Shown here: piece after piece, positions 1 to 24,500 of the stretch
Numbering within the stretch: the stretch's first letter is position 1
How the letters are laid out: every line of letters starts with the position of its first letter
Assembly (NCBI GenBank): GCA_016946835.1
Contig: JACVTC010000006.1
Span: forward strand, 491,001 to 555,000
Direction of reading: 5' to 3'
Length of the DNA stretch: 64,000 nt
Source: Neocallimastix lanati (nom. inval.)
Taxonomy: Eukaryota > Neocallimastigomycota > Neocallimastigomycetes > Neocallimastigales > Neocallimastigaceae
The notes under the pieces: generated by a model
Told to the model about the DNA's origin: nothing
Database searches by the model: none
What the model saw: only the letters and a program-made list of their open reading frames with translations
Translations under genes and position numbers: made by a program

Positions 1-762
1 AAATATATGTAGTGTTTAAATAAAATTAAATAAATAAATAAACAATATTTTAATAAATTTAATAAATAAATCCCAACAAAGGTACCTCGAATGTTTGAGT
101 TGTATATCAAAAAGAACATAAAAATTATTACTAATGAACTAATTTTATATTATAAGGATAGAGCCTATAGAATATAAAAGTTAAGTAAATGAATGAATCC
201 ATATAAATTAAATAAATGATCTCTTATTAAAATGCTTTAAATGGAGAGGATGATCACTCCAATAGATATTAATGAATATATGATTATAAATCTAAATAAA
301 TTTAAAGTTAAATATCAATGGATGACGTAATCAAAATAAATTAATGTCTCCATTTGAATAATGTGAAAATATTTAAAAAACCTTAAAACTAATATAATAA
401 ATAATTGTATTCCTATAATAAATTATATATAATAAATAATTATATTCCTATAATAAATAAATTTAATAAATAATTATATTTATATAATAAATAAATTTAA
501 TAAATAATTATATTTATATAATAAATAATTGTATCCATATAATAAATAATTATATTTATATAATAAATAATTGATATTTGCATATAAAAAAAAAAGAAAA
601 AAGAAAAAAGAAAAAAGAAAACGGCACAAATTTTTAAACCATTAAATTAAATTTTAACTTTAATTCTTAATAAAATGAAAAAAAAGAAACTGAAAATAAA
701 TATAAATATAAATATCAATTGAATATAAACTAAAAATTATTTATTATCTGTTATTATTATTA

Positions 763-811
<49 letters not shown>

Positions 812-821
812 ATTATTATTA

Positions 822-858
<37 letters not shown>

Positions 859-897
859 ATTATTATTATTATTATTTTATTATTATTATTATTATTA

Positions 898-991
<94 letters not shown>

Positions 992-2967
992 ATAATTAAT
1001 ATTAATATTATTATTATTATTATTATTCTTTTTTTTCTCTCCGTTTTTTTTTATTCTCTTCATTGATTTGATTTAATGTTATGAAGAAAAAAATAAAATA
1101 AAAATAAAAAAAAAAAGACTCATTAGATAAAATGAAAAAGTTTTATTTAAAGTCAGAATATTCATTTGTTAAATTTGAATAGTGATTAAATAATATTTAT
1201 TTTTATTTATTTATTTATTTTTTAATCTTTTGATGAATTAATGATGAATAACTCTTTTTTTTTTTTGGATATATATATTATTAATTAATAATTAAAATAT
1301 AATAATAATCAATAATCAATAAATATTTTTTAAAAAGAAATGTTTAGAATTAATGATCAAATGTATTAAAATAGTTATTATTTATTATTGAATTATTTAT
1401 TAATAAATACTCTTTTAATATTATTTAATATTTAATATTTAATATTTAATATTTAATATTTATTAATTATTAATTATTAATTATTATTTATTATTTATTT
1501 ATTTATTACTTATTTATTATTTATTATTTATTATTTATTATTGAATTATTTATTAATAAATACTCTTTTAATATTATTTAATATTTAATATTTAATATTT
1601 AATATTTAATATTTAATATTTAATATTTATTAATTATTAATTATTAATTATTATTTATTATTTATTTATTTATTACTTATTTATTATTTATTATTTATTA
1701 TTTATTATTGAATTATTTATTATTTATTATTTATTATTTATTATTTATTATTTATCATTTATTATATATTATTTATTAATAAATACTCTTTTTATTATTT
1801 ATTATTTATTATTTATTATTCAATTATTCAATTATTTATTATTTATTAATAAATACTCTTTTTATTTAATTATTTATTATTTATTATTTATTATAATTTT
1901 TTTGATCTTTTTAATATTTATTATTTAATATTTATTTTTTTTTATTTATTCTTTTTTATGATATTATTTGGAAAACATTTTTTTTGTGTTTACCAAAAAT
2001 CTACAGAATTTTAAATAAAATAATATATATTAAATATATTTATAATATATGGAAAATAAATTAATTTTAAGAACAACTCTCAATAATTAATTATACAATA
2101 TATTATTTATGTAGGAATAATAAAATAAATTAATATATTTAATTTTATTATTATTTTATTATTATTATTATTATTTTTTATTTTATATTTTTATTTAATC
2201 AATATTTATTAATAATATATGTAAAGAATATATTATAATATAAAGAATACAGAAATGATTCAATTTAATTAAATTTTTATTGATTAAATATAAAATCAAA
2301 TATTTATAATATATATCATGGAAAATTATTTAATTTATTGAAAAAGATAAACTTATTTAATTAAATACAATTTTAATATATGTGATGAATGTATTCTCAA
2401 TATATTATTTAATTATACAAATTTTATATTTAAATTAAAAAATTTTTTTTTCTTAATTAAAATTTAATGAAATAAATTAAAAAGATAATTAATTAAATTA
2501 TATATTATTTTACATTCTTAATATATGGAAATAATTACTTTTAAATAGAAATTCATATTCATTTTTATCTATTTATTTATCTATTTATTTATCTATTTAT
2601 TTATATTAATATTTATTTATTCATTTATATATTTATTTATTTATATATATATATTTTTTTTGTTAAATGTGAAAAAATTGTATTGGTAAAATTAAACATT
2701 GAAAATATAATTAAATAAATGAATAATAAAATTTAAATAATAAATAATAAATATTGAAATATAAATAATAAATATTGAAATATAAATAATAAAATTTAAA
2801 TAATAAATAATAAATATTGAAATATAAATAATAAAATTTAAATAATAAATAATAAATATTGAAATATAAATAATAACTAATAAATAAAAAATGAAAAAGA
2901 TAAACAAATAAATAAAAGATAAAAGATATAAACTAAATATAAATATCTAAATATTTTCTCTTATTTT

Positions 2968-3002
<35 letters not shown>

Positions 3003-4040
3003 TTCTTTATTGTTTTTAAATTTTTTTTTTTTCCTTTTTATTATTTTAATTATTTAATTATTTATTTATTTTTTTTATGTTATTTTAAAGAGTTTTAATT
3101 GTTTGGAACTTTTATAATTATATTTATTTAATTCCTTTTCATATTTATTATAATAAATAAATTATTTATTTATTCTTTATATTCTTTGTATTATATCACT
3201 ATTTTATGTATATTTTAGAAAAGAAAAGGAAGTAAAAAGAAAAAATAAAACAAAATAAAAACTTCGTTGAATTTTTCATTCATTTTTTTTTTTTTTTAGT
3301 AAAAGCGAAATAACAATTGATTATTTTAATACTAGACGAAATATATTAACAATAAAATAATAAAAACAAATAGATATAAAAACAATTAAATAAATATATT
3401 AAACTAATATAATATTATTACATTTCGACTAATATTAATATATCAATTGCATTGAAAAAATCTTATGAAATTCTTATGAAACAATTGAAATTATAATTGC
3501 AAAAAAAAAAATAAATAAATATATAATAAACAAATATAAAATTATTAGTATATAATTATTGTTATATTATATAGAATAAAAAAAAGGAATAAAAAAATAT
3601 TATTATCATAATTGGTATATTTACCAAAATTCAATGATACGATATATTAATAAAATAATCAATATTTCAACTAAATAAACAAGATAAAAAAAAAAAATTT
3701 TTAACTTCTTATTTTCAATTATTCATTATAATTTATAACCAATAATTGACAAATTGCTTTCACAAAATTTTTAAAAAAAAAAAAAATAATATGTATATTA
3801 AATGGATAAAAAAGAAAAAATAAAAAACTTTGTAAATATTAATTTATTACCATAAAGTAAAGAAAAAGAAAATAATAGAAGAAGAAACGAAAAAAAAAAA
3901 AAAAAAAAAAAAAAAACTTTTTCTTTATGGATGTATGTAAAAATAACTTATAAAAGAAAGTTAAAAAAAAAAAAAATAAATAGAAATAATACAAAAATAA
4001 TAATAATAATAAAAGAAAAAATAAATAGAAATAATACAAA

Positions 4041-4118
<78 letters not shown>

Positions 4119-4225
4119 TATAGATATTTTATTATTTTTTTTTAAAAAAATAAAAAAACAATAAAATCAATAAAATTGTATAAAATTAAAAAATTGTAAA
4201 AAAAAAAAAAAAAAAAAAAAAGAAC
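1..4225. other. AT-rich intergenic DNA with microsatellites
   Basis: I see no gene here. The stretch holds short-period A/T repeats: variants of ATAATAAATAATTATATTTAT around 406-575, a long (TTA)n array with interruptions around 740-1030, period-like TAAATAATAAATATTGAAA units around 2700-2880, and an (ATA)n tract around 4040-4120. Short open frames in this part are translations of these repeats (poly-Ile, poly-Phe, poly-Tyr) and have no supporting signals. Confidence 0.7.
1370..1890. repeat. Dispersed TTATT/AATAAATACTCTTTT repeat block, copy A
   Basis: A run of TTATTTATT and TTTAATATT units is punctuated about every 150-200 bases by the phrase TTATTAATAAATACTCTTTT. Two long stretches (about 1383-1500 and 1540-1690) are near duplicates of each other. 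The same phrase returns in the blocks near 34085 and 51165, so it is an interspersed family and not only a local microsatellite. Confidence 0.6.
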
Positions 4226-15729
<11,504 letters not shown>

Positions 15730-15792
15730 AAATAAAAATTAAAATAAAAATAAAAATAAAAATTAAAATAAATTAAAAGAAAAATAAAAAAA

Positions 15793-15828
<36 letters not shown>

Positions 15829-16025
15829 GAAAATAAAAATAAAAACAAAATAAAAAGTAACAATAAAAATAAAAATTAAAATAAAAATTAACATTAAAAT
15901 TAAAATTAAAAATAAGAATAAAAAATTAAAATAAATTAAATATAAAATAAAATAATAATAAAGATCATCAGTAAGAGATGAAAGAAAATCGGCAAAAAAA
16001 AAAATGTAATTAAAGAAAACAAGAA

Positions 16026-16064
<39 letters not shown>

Positions 16065-16180
16065 TAATAAAATAAATAAAAAAATAATAATTATAATAAT
16101 AATGTCAAATTAGGTCACATCATTAATCATTTTTATAATTTATTATTATCATTATTATTTTATTTAACCAGTCGATTTTG

Positions 16181-16220
<40 letters not shown>

Positions 16221-16536
16221 GAAAACATAAATAAAAAAAATAAAAAATAAAAAATAAAAAATAAAAAATAAAAAATAAAATTAAAAATTAAAAAAATTTA
16301 AAAAATAACATTTAATAATAAATGTATAAAAGAAAAGAAAAAAAATAAAATAAAATAAAATAAAGTAAAAATTTAGAGTATTTTTTTTTTTTTTTTCTTT
16401 TATAATAATAAAAATCAAAAATCAAAAAATCAAATATTATGAAATATGTATATAAATATATATATAAAAAAAAAATTATATATAAATATATATATAATAA
16501 TAACAGCAATATAAAATAAAAAAATAAAAATAAAAC

Positions 16537-16570
<34 letters not shown>

Positions 16571-16902
16571 TAATAAAATAAAATAAAAAATTATTTTATA
16601 ATATAGTTTATATTACTATATAAAATATATATTAATTATAATATTATAGTTAGCTTATATATATATATAAATAGATTAATAAATATATAACATAAATAAA
16701 TATTTACTAAATAGTAATTTAATTTATTATTTTTTTTTTTTAAATAAATAGATAATAAAAAAATTAAAAATTAATAAAAATTAATAACATAATAAAAATT
16801 AAAAATAATGTAATCATAATTATCATTATGTAGCATATTTTTTATAAAAAAAATTTTTTTTTTTTTTGTTTTTTTAGTAATTAAATCTATATATATATAT
16901 CT
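15730..16902. other. AT-rich intergenic DNA
   Basis: No gene seen. It contains AAAAATAAAAAT-type and (AAT)n arrays, TA dinucleotide runs and homopolymers. The first bases downstream of the Sel1 stop codon are A-rich and could hold its polyadenylation signal, but none stands out from background. Confidence 0.6.
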
Positions 16903-17965
16903 AAATGCTAATTTTTTCGGGTGTATCTCGAATGAAATATTTTAAATGATATTGATATTTTTCATAAAAAATTTTATATCATTTCTAAATATTGTCCAAT
17001 ATCAAATAGTAAGGTAAAACACCTGTTGTTCATAGATATGAATAATATAGAATTAAGTTCTGATTCTGATAGTAGTAACGAAGTATATATAATATTAATA
17101 ATATTAATAATAGTAACAATAGAAATAATAAATTGTTAATAAAGAGTAGAAAATAGTGAAAAGTGAAAAATAGGAATATATTAATATTAATGATAGTGAA
17201 TATTATATAGTATCGTTACTAACTAAATTTTTAATTTAGTGAATCGTTCAATGAATTGGTGAAAATTTGTGGTAATTTTAAGTAATTTTCTAAATAATGA
17301 GTATGTAAATTTACATTATAGGTGACGTGACGTGGTACCAATTAATATAACTTCCTTCTTGGTGGAAGAGATGCAGACATTGTAGATTTAAATTAAATAT
17401 TAAAAAAAAGAAATGGGATATTTTGTTTAAGAACCAAATCATTTCTGGTTGATTATTCAAAAAAAAAAAAAAAAAAAAAAGCCATATCTTGCTTGTAATC
17501 TGCGGCTCTCTTTTACAGAAATTATGCCTCAGGCTAGTTAGTTACTCAGCAAGGGTTACTATTCCGAAAATATAAAGCGCAAAACTAACCAAGGAAGCAA
17601 TCAACGCTTAAAAATACAAGTAAGACAGGCTATAGCCCGGGCCAATGCCACTTCTGAAGGAGAAAGATCATAAAATTTCTTTCTTTCGAGATCATCAATT
17701 CAAACCCTAATCCATAAGAGAACTTTTTTTTCTGAATTTATTTATACCCATTATTTTCTAAATATTACTTTCTTATTTCACTTTACTATTTCAATTATTA
17801 TTATAATCAAATTGGACAAATAATATTTATTTATTTTTTTTTTTTTTATTAATTCTGTGTTTTTCTTTTTTTATTTTATTTTTTTTTATATTAAAATTAA
17901 AAAATATTCATGTATTTTAAAAAAGAATAAATAAATAAAGATTAAAGTTTGAAATAATTGAGGTT
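16903..17965 (+). mobile_element. 5'-truncated LINE tail, relic 1
   Basis: This stretch aligns by eye with 44640-45580. Shared phrases include CGAATGAAATATTTTA near the left end, ATAACTTCCTTCTTGGTGGA near 17346, GGGATATTTTGTTTAAGAAC near 17415, and TCTGCGGCTCTCTTTACAGA-like sequence near 17500. It corresponds to the C-terminal coding end and 3' UTR of a LINE. No frame is open, and small insertions (including an A run near 17461) separate it from the other copy. The 3' end runs into A-rich sequence. Confidence 0.75.
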
Positions 17966-19186
17966 ATTAAAAAAATATATAAATGTATATATATATATAT
18001 ATTTTCCTTATTTTCTTTTTTTTTTTTTTTTTTTTTAATATATTGATCAATGACATATTTTAATAAAGGTAAAAAGAGGTATGATGCAATTACTGAAAGA
18101 GGAAAAAAAAAACTTATTATTTATTTATTTATTTTCTATTTAACTAAGATGAAGATGAAAATAGTAAAAAAAAAAAAAAAATTATAGGTAAAACTCTTTC
18201 TCTTTTTTCTGTTTTTGTTTTTTTTTTGTTTTGTTTTTTTTTTGTTTTTTTTTTGTTTTTTTTTTGTATTTTTTATTATGTAAATACATATTAATTTAAA
18301 TTTATTATTATTGTTATTATTAATTTTTTTTTTCATTAGAGTTAGAAATTATAGATAAATTTGTATATATAAATAATAATATGTTGTATTTATTTATGTA
18401 ATATAATACAGATATTTCATCTACAGCAATTATAGAGTTTACAAAATAATCTGAACTATAGTCAAAATATGAGCAATGATAAGAATAATAGATTTAGATG
18501 AAATAAAAAGGTTTTTTTCTCTATTTTATAGCAAAATATGACTCAAGAAGGAATTCCCTCTCTCTCTCAGTATTCATTCATTTCAAAATTCTTAACTATT
18601 AAATTTAAGGAACAGCAATTCTTACTAGAATCATTTTGTAAAAAAAAAAAAATTTTTTTAAATATCTATGGGAAATTCAAGGCCACTAATAATTTTCGAG
18701 AAATAAAAAAATCAGAAGTTTTTTATTAATACCGAAAATGACCAGCTCAATTGTTGGAGAATCATAACAAGGAAACTAAAAAGTATCTTGAGTTCGCAAA
18801 CTTCTTTCGAGGGATATAAATAAGACTATGATATAAAAAAAAAAAGGAATAATCATTTAAGAATGAGAGGAGATCTTGGATAGGTTTAACAGGTTCATGA
18901 TTATCCTAATCAGAACGTCAGAACGGCTGGGGAGATAAATCATCAAGTATACTGCTCCCCCTCCCTCTTTGGGAGATACTCATATTTGGAAGTTAAATCG
19001 AGTAAATAATAAGAATAAAAATAAAAATAGAAATAAAAATAAAAATAAGAATAAAAATAAAAATAAAAGTAAAAAAATAAAAATAAAAAAATAAAATAAA
19101 AAAATATATTGACTATCTAATAAGTCTATGAGAGAGAGTTATTCAGACTTTTTTTTTTTTGAAGAAGAAGAAGAAAAGAAGATTTC
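17966..19186. other. Gene-poor stretch with possible gypsy scrap
   Basis: Mostly A/T-rich. A 63-codon frame at 18538-18729 has no recognisable domain and I do not call it a gene. Around 18775-18825 (+) the translation KYLEFANFFRGI resembles the FLGxANFYRRF motif near the end of Ty3/gypsy reverse transcriptase, so a retroelement scrap is likely. An (AAATAA)n-type array runs from about 19005 to 19110. Confidence 0.4.
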
Positions 19187-19530
19187 TATGATTTAGAAAG
19201 AACATCAATTATTTTTAGGTTTAACACCTTCTAAATAGTATCGCCATGTTTTCAAGACAGTTTTGACTGCGAGTAATTCTAATTCTTTATCATAAATAGG
19301 GTAGTTGTATTCAGGAGGCGTAAAGACTCTTTAAGAAAACCCAATGGGATGGAGTTTATTATTCTTTGAACTAACTTGGGATGGAATACAATCGTGAGCA
19401 AAAAAAAAAAAATTACTTGCATTTGCTTTAACTATGAATTAAACTAGGTGTTTATCACCAACTATAAATTCCACTGAATTCTTTTAAAGACAATAAGAGT
19501 ATACAAAATAAAATCTTATCCTGTCAAATA
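19187..19530 (-). pseudogene. Ty3/gypsy RNase H relic
   Basis: Reading the minus strand from about 19440 down to 19190 gives IPSQVSSKNNKLHPIGF, then [18 protein letters not shown] and [10 protein letters not shown]. These match the RNase H of the intact element at 24000-24160 ([38 protein letters not shown]). In-frame stops and an A/T insertion near the SNF..C region break it. It is a decayed gypsy fragment in the orientation opposite to the intact element. Confidence 0.8.
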
Positions 19531-19560
19531 AAACAAAACAAAACAAAAAAAAAAATATAT

Positions 19561-19707
19561 TTTCTTTATTTATATTATTTTCTTCATTTATATTATTTTC
19601 TTCATTTATATTATTTTCTTCATTTATATTATTTTCTTCGTTTATATTATTTTCTTCATTTATATTATTTTCTTCATTTATATTATTTTCTTCATTTATA
19701 TTATTTT
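19561..19707 (-). repeat. 18-bp tandem repeat encoding NNINEE, left part
   Basis: Eight copies of an 18-bp unit (plus strand TTCTTCATTTATATTATT). Two variants are seen, T for C in the first copy and one G for A. On the minus strand each unit reads Asn-Asn-Ile-Asn-Glu-Glu. About 2.5 more copies lie at 26537-26585, on the other side of the gypsy insertion, where they are in frame with decayed copia coding sequence. Confidence 0.85.
19703..19707. repeat. Target-site duplication of the gypsy element, left
   Basis: ATTTT immediately before the 5' LTR, repeated at 26537-26541 immediately after the 3' LTR. Five bases is the usual Ty3/gypsy duplication length. The surrounding repeat is T-rich, so one base of ambiguity remains. 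Confidence 0.7.
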
Positions 19708-20348
19708 TATAACAGAATCAATAATTACAATTATTTTATTATTTTAATATTTAGTATTATTTTTCAATAAAGTTTTAAAACAAATAATTAAATTTAAAAA
19801 ATATTATTTCTGGTATAGTTGTTAGTAACTAATACCATGAATCAAACTACTTAGGGTTCGATTCACATTTATTATTATTTTATAGTTTTATTCTAAAAAA
19901 TATCTAGAAGATTCTTTATAGTTCAAGAAATTACTAGAATTTCTTGATAATTCTTGTGTTTAATTAATTAAAATTTATTCTATTAAATTCTTAATTCTAT
20001 TGTTTTCTATTTTTTCTAAATTTTTCGATTTTTAAGAACTTTTTAGAAACTTTTATTTTTATTTTTTAATAACTTTAACTTTTGAAAAAAAATATAAATA
20101 TGAGTAAAATTCTTATTAACAAATATTCTTTTCTTTGTGTTTTTTATTTTAATTTTGTTTAGTTAATAAAACTTAATTTTTTAATAAAACTTTTTTTAAT
20201 ATTAATACTATATCAACCCTTGCGGCTTATAGTATTATAATAAATATAATTAATAAAATAATTATAATAAAAGAAAAAAAATAAATAAAAAATAAAATAA
20301 TTTTTGTTTTTTTGAGTGTTATTATATTTATTATAATATTTTGTTATA
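19708..20348 (+). repeat. 5' LTR
   Basis: Begins TATAACAG and ends TTGTTATA. By eye it matches the 3' LTR over 641 bases with one substitution (T20021 against A26209). It contains a hairpin near its end (20203-20237) and several AATAAA-like motifs. The promoter and RNA ends cannot be placed from sequence alone. Confidence 0.9.
20203..20237 (+). other. LTR hairpin
   Basis: TAATACTATA and TATAGTATTA form a 10-bp stem around the 15-base loop TCAACCCTTGCGGCT, one of the few GC-containing spots in the LTR. The same hairpin is at 26391-26425. It could be an RNA 3'-end or structural signal; that role is inference. Confidence 0.5.
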
Positions 20349-21436
20349 ATAAAAAACACCCAAGATTTAGACGCCGTGCCTTGATATATCTACCCTTTTG
20401 TTTGGTTTGAAGCTTTCTTTTGGAATTAGTGTCTACTGCCTTTTTGTTTTCTTTTTGGACTTTATTTTTTGAATCTCTCGGATTTTCTGTTTCCTTTGTT
20501 TTTAGTTTCTGTTTGGCTACTTATCTTATTGGCTTCAGGTTCCCACTTTTGGTTAGATTCTTTCTGTTTGCCTTGGATTTCTTATTTTTGGTCTTGGTTT
20601 CTGTTTCCATTGGTTTCAGATTTCTTAGTTTTGGACTTGGTTTTTGTTTCCATTGGTTTCGGGTTTCTGATTCTTGGTTTCTACTTTTGGACAAAATCTC
20701 TTCTTCTCTTAGTCTCTGATATCTTCTTTGGGTTCAGCCTTGCTTCTTGAATCTACTTTTTTTTTCTTTAAAAAATAAAATTCTCGGTTTTTGGTACTAA
20801 TAGCATACTCACAATTATACCAAAATCTATCTAGGCGAAAAAAAAAAATTTTTGATATAAAAAAAAAAAAAAAAAATTCTTTAAGAAGTTCTACAGTTCT
20901 TGAGACTTTTTAAAGAATATTACAGGTAAATATAATATTTAAATATACTAGGAGCGATTAGAGCTCATAAACAGAGTTTCGGCGGTTAGTAACTAGTTTC
21001 AGTAGGTTAGAAACTATAGCCGTTAATTATTCGAATATAAACGGGCTTCAAAACCCTAGGGCGTGAAGAGCGTGTGGATTAAACGAAAGCCACATCCTAC
21101 CAACCAACTTCAACAGTTCGGTGGTTGCTCTATTCGAATAAGCTCTGGCGAATAAGGAACTATAGTCACCGAAGGCTATAGGTTGGTCGTGAAGGTAAAG
21201 CGACTTTAAAATATATAGTTTATAATTTTTTATTTTGAGGTCTAGTATATACCTCTAGTTAGTAACTCTTGCCGGTTTTTTATTTTGTTGTAAGGCATAA
21301 AAGAGTGAAATTTAGTCTAGTTATTATATTTACCAAATTAAATTTAAAAAAAAAAATTTAAATCAGCAATTAAATTAAAAGCCTAGAAAAATAATAATTT
21401 ATAATTCTTTATCATTACAATTTTCATTCGGGAGCA

Positions 21437-21474
<38 letters not shown>

Positions 21475-21556
21475 ATAATAATAATAATAGTGATAATATT
21501 AAATAAATCTTCCTATTGCAATTCTTAAACTTGTTTATAATTTAATAATTCTTTCA
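20349..21556 (+). other. Gypsy element leader
   Basis: Untranslated stretch between the 5' LTR and the Gag-Pol ATG, noticeably richer in G and C than its surroundings. Around 20400-20740 it has degenerate repeats of TTGGTTTCTGTTTCCATTGG, and around 20940-21200 a GC-richer part with two copies of TATTCGAATA. A 100-codon Phe/Leu-rich frame starts at 20420, but I see no homology or support for translation. The stretch ends in an A run followed by AATAATAAT before the start codon. Confidence 0.6.
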
Positions 21557-24500
21557 ATGTCTTCTTCATCAAACGATTTTCATTTTAATGGCGATTCAGC
21601 TAAGCTCAAGGGATTTTTAGCTTATGTTGGGTTAGCCATTGCTCTTCGTCCTGAATATTTCACCAATGATCAGTTAAAAGTAGCTTATACCATCACTTTG
21701 TTAAGAGATGAAGCTATGGATTGGGCTGCAGACTTGATGAATGAAAATAACCCAGTCCTTGACGATTTTAACGCTTTCATTGAACTTATGAAGGATAGAT
21801 TCAGTGACGTAGATGCAGTTTTTAATTGTAATCAAGCTCTTATGCATATTAAGCAAAAAGCATATGGTAAAGTCACTGATTACAATAATGAATTCCGTAG
21901 GCTTTCGGAAAAAACGGACTGGAATGAATTTGCCTTAATGGATGTTTATATTGAAGGATTGCTACCAAGACTTCAAGAAAGAGTAATTAGTTTGTTCCCT
22001 CCTCCTGCCAAATTAAGTGAACTAATGCGAATTACCAATCGTATAGATCATCAAATGACTCGATTCGCAACGATCAACAATTACAATTCTAGAAATAACA
22101 GTAATAATAATAATAATTCTCGTAATAATAGGAAGTATTATAGATTTAACTCTAGTAATAATAGAAACGCCAATTCTAATTCTTTTTTCAAATCAAATAA
22201 TGATTCAAATTACTCTCATTTATCCCCTGAAGAAAGAGCAAGAAGAATTAAAGAAGGGCTTTGTCTATATTGTGGACAATCAGGCCATAAGTTAATAAAT
22301 TGTCCAAAGCGAGCAAATAAACCTGGCTCCTCCCATATGGCTAGATCTAATTCTTCTAAGAAATTTAATAAAGATTGTATTATTAAGTGTTCCTTTAACT
22401 ACAAAAATAAATGGATTAAAGCTAAGGCTCTTATAGATTCCGGCTCCGACTTGAATCTTATGGATAGTAATTTTGCTAAAATTAATAATTTTAAGCTTGT
22501 ACATGATAATTTAGAAGCTGATAACATTACTGGTATTGGTGGTGGCAAAGACGTTGTTGGTAAAACTATACCAATATTATTTAAAGTTAGTAATCTTCAG
22601 GTCTTAACAGAATTTTTTGTTATTGATTTGAACGACAAATTTGAGTGCTTAATTGGTTCTAGATTTCTTAAAGAAAATAAATCATCAATTGATTTCAACA
22701 ATAATATTTTAAGCTTTTGCAATAGTAATAACAATGCGTCAGATTCTTCCTTTGTTGAATCAATACCTTCAACCTCGGTTAACTCTACTTCACTTTCTCT
22801 TACTTCTAATACTTCCGACTCTATCTCTTCGAAACCAGCCTATTCCAGTTCATGCACCCCTAATAATTCTTTGTTTGATAATTCTTCTATTTCTCCTTCA
22901 GTGTTGAAGAATTCAATTGCCTCTTCCCCAAACATGGATACTCCAAATAAAACACTTCCCGCCATTTATCTAGAATTCTCTGATGTATTTAGTGAAGAAG
23001 AAGCTAAAATCTTACCTCCTCATTCTAGTTTTGATTGTGCTATTGACCTTAAACCTAATACTAAGTTATATTATAGTGCAATTTATCCCCTTACAATTCC
23101 CGAAGAAATAGCTTTAGAAAAAATTATTAAAGACTATTTAAAATACGGTTTTATTGTTAGGTCAAAATCAGAAGCTGGTCATCCAATTTTATTTGCTCCA
23201 AAAGATAATGGTGAGTTACGTATGTGTATTGATCTTAGGAAACTTAATGAAATCACCATTAGAGATAGTTATCCTATGCCTTTAACAACTGTTATTTTTA
23301 ATAAAGCTCCTGGTCATAAGTATTACTCAAAGCTTGATTTAAAATCTGCTTACTTCCAAATTCGTATCAGGTCTGGAGATGAATACAAAACAGCTTTTGT
23401 ATGTAGCTTAGGACACTTTGAATTTAGAGTTATGCCTTTCGGTTTCAAGAATGCACCTGCCTGTTTTCAAAGAATGATTGATACTGCATTAAGTGACTAT
23501 TTAGGTAAATTTTGTTATGCCTATATTGATGATATTATCATTTTTTCTGATGATCTTTCTGAACATCATTTACACGTTAAAAAAGTACTATTACAACTTA
23601 GGAAATTTCATTTACATGTTAACCTTGAAAAATGTGAGTTTGATAAGTTCGAAGTTAAATTTTTAGGATATTATGTATCTTCAGATGGTCTTAAGATGGA
23701 TATTAAGAAAGTCTCAGCTATTTTAGATTGGCCTGCTCCAACTACAGTTAAAGAAGTTCAATCGTTTCTTGGCCTAGCCAATTTCTACAGACGCTTTATA
23801 AAAAATTTTGCTAAAATTGCTTATCCTCTTAATAAACTTACAAGAAAAAATGTTCCTTTTGTTTGGTCAAAAGATGCTAATGATTCCTTTGAACTTCTTA
23901 AACGTTCTTTTACTTCTGCTCCCATCCTTATTCCTGCTGATCCTAATTCTCAATTTTTTGTTGAAACGGATGCAAGTAATTTTGCGCTTGGATGTATTTT
24001 ATCCCAAGTTAGCTCTAAAGATAATAAGCTTCATCCAATTGCTTTCTATTCTAGAGCTTTTACCTCTGCTGAATGCAATTATCCAATTTATGATAAAGAG
24101 TTACTTGCTATTAAGACTGCTTTTGAAACTTGGAGGTACTATTTAGAAGGTGCTAAGAATACTATTAAAGTTCTTACTGATCATAGAAATCTACTCTACT
24201 TTAAGAAACCAGAACAGCTTTCACAACGTTTAATTAGATGGTCAATGTTCTTTACTCGATTTGACTTTCAAATTGAGTATCGTCCAGGTTCTCGCGGTGG
24301 TAAGCCAGATGCTTTATCTCGCCGTCCTGATTATGATAATCATGAACCTGCTAAACCTTACCAAGTACTTAAACCGGAAAATTTTTGTTTTACTTCAAGT
24401 ATCTCTATTGAATCAAATCTACAAGATGAAATTAAAAAGTGTTACTCCAAGGATCCTTTCTTTAATAATGTTAAGATATATTTTGAAAAGCCTTCTGCTA

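Noticed and set aside
3839-4164. Short open frames on both strands rich in Ile, Phe and Lys
   Set aside because: They are translations of A, T and AAT runs and lack any domain or splice support. The exon of the real gene starts at 4226.
18538-18729. 63-codon frame MTQEGIPSLSQYSF
   Set aside because: No domain, no consistent introns, and nearby gypsy-like scraps. I could not support it as a gene.
20420-20750. Two overlapping Phe/Leu-rich frames in the chromovirus leader
   Set aside because: Their hydrophobicity comes from T-rich repeats of TTGGTTTC type. No homology is recognised, and they lie in the 5' leader of a retroelement.
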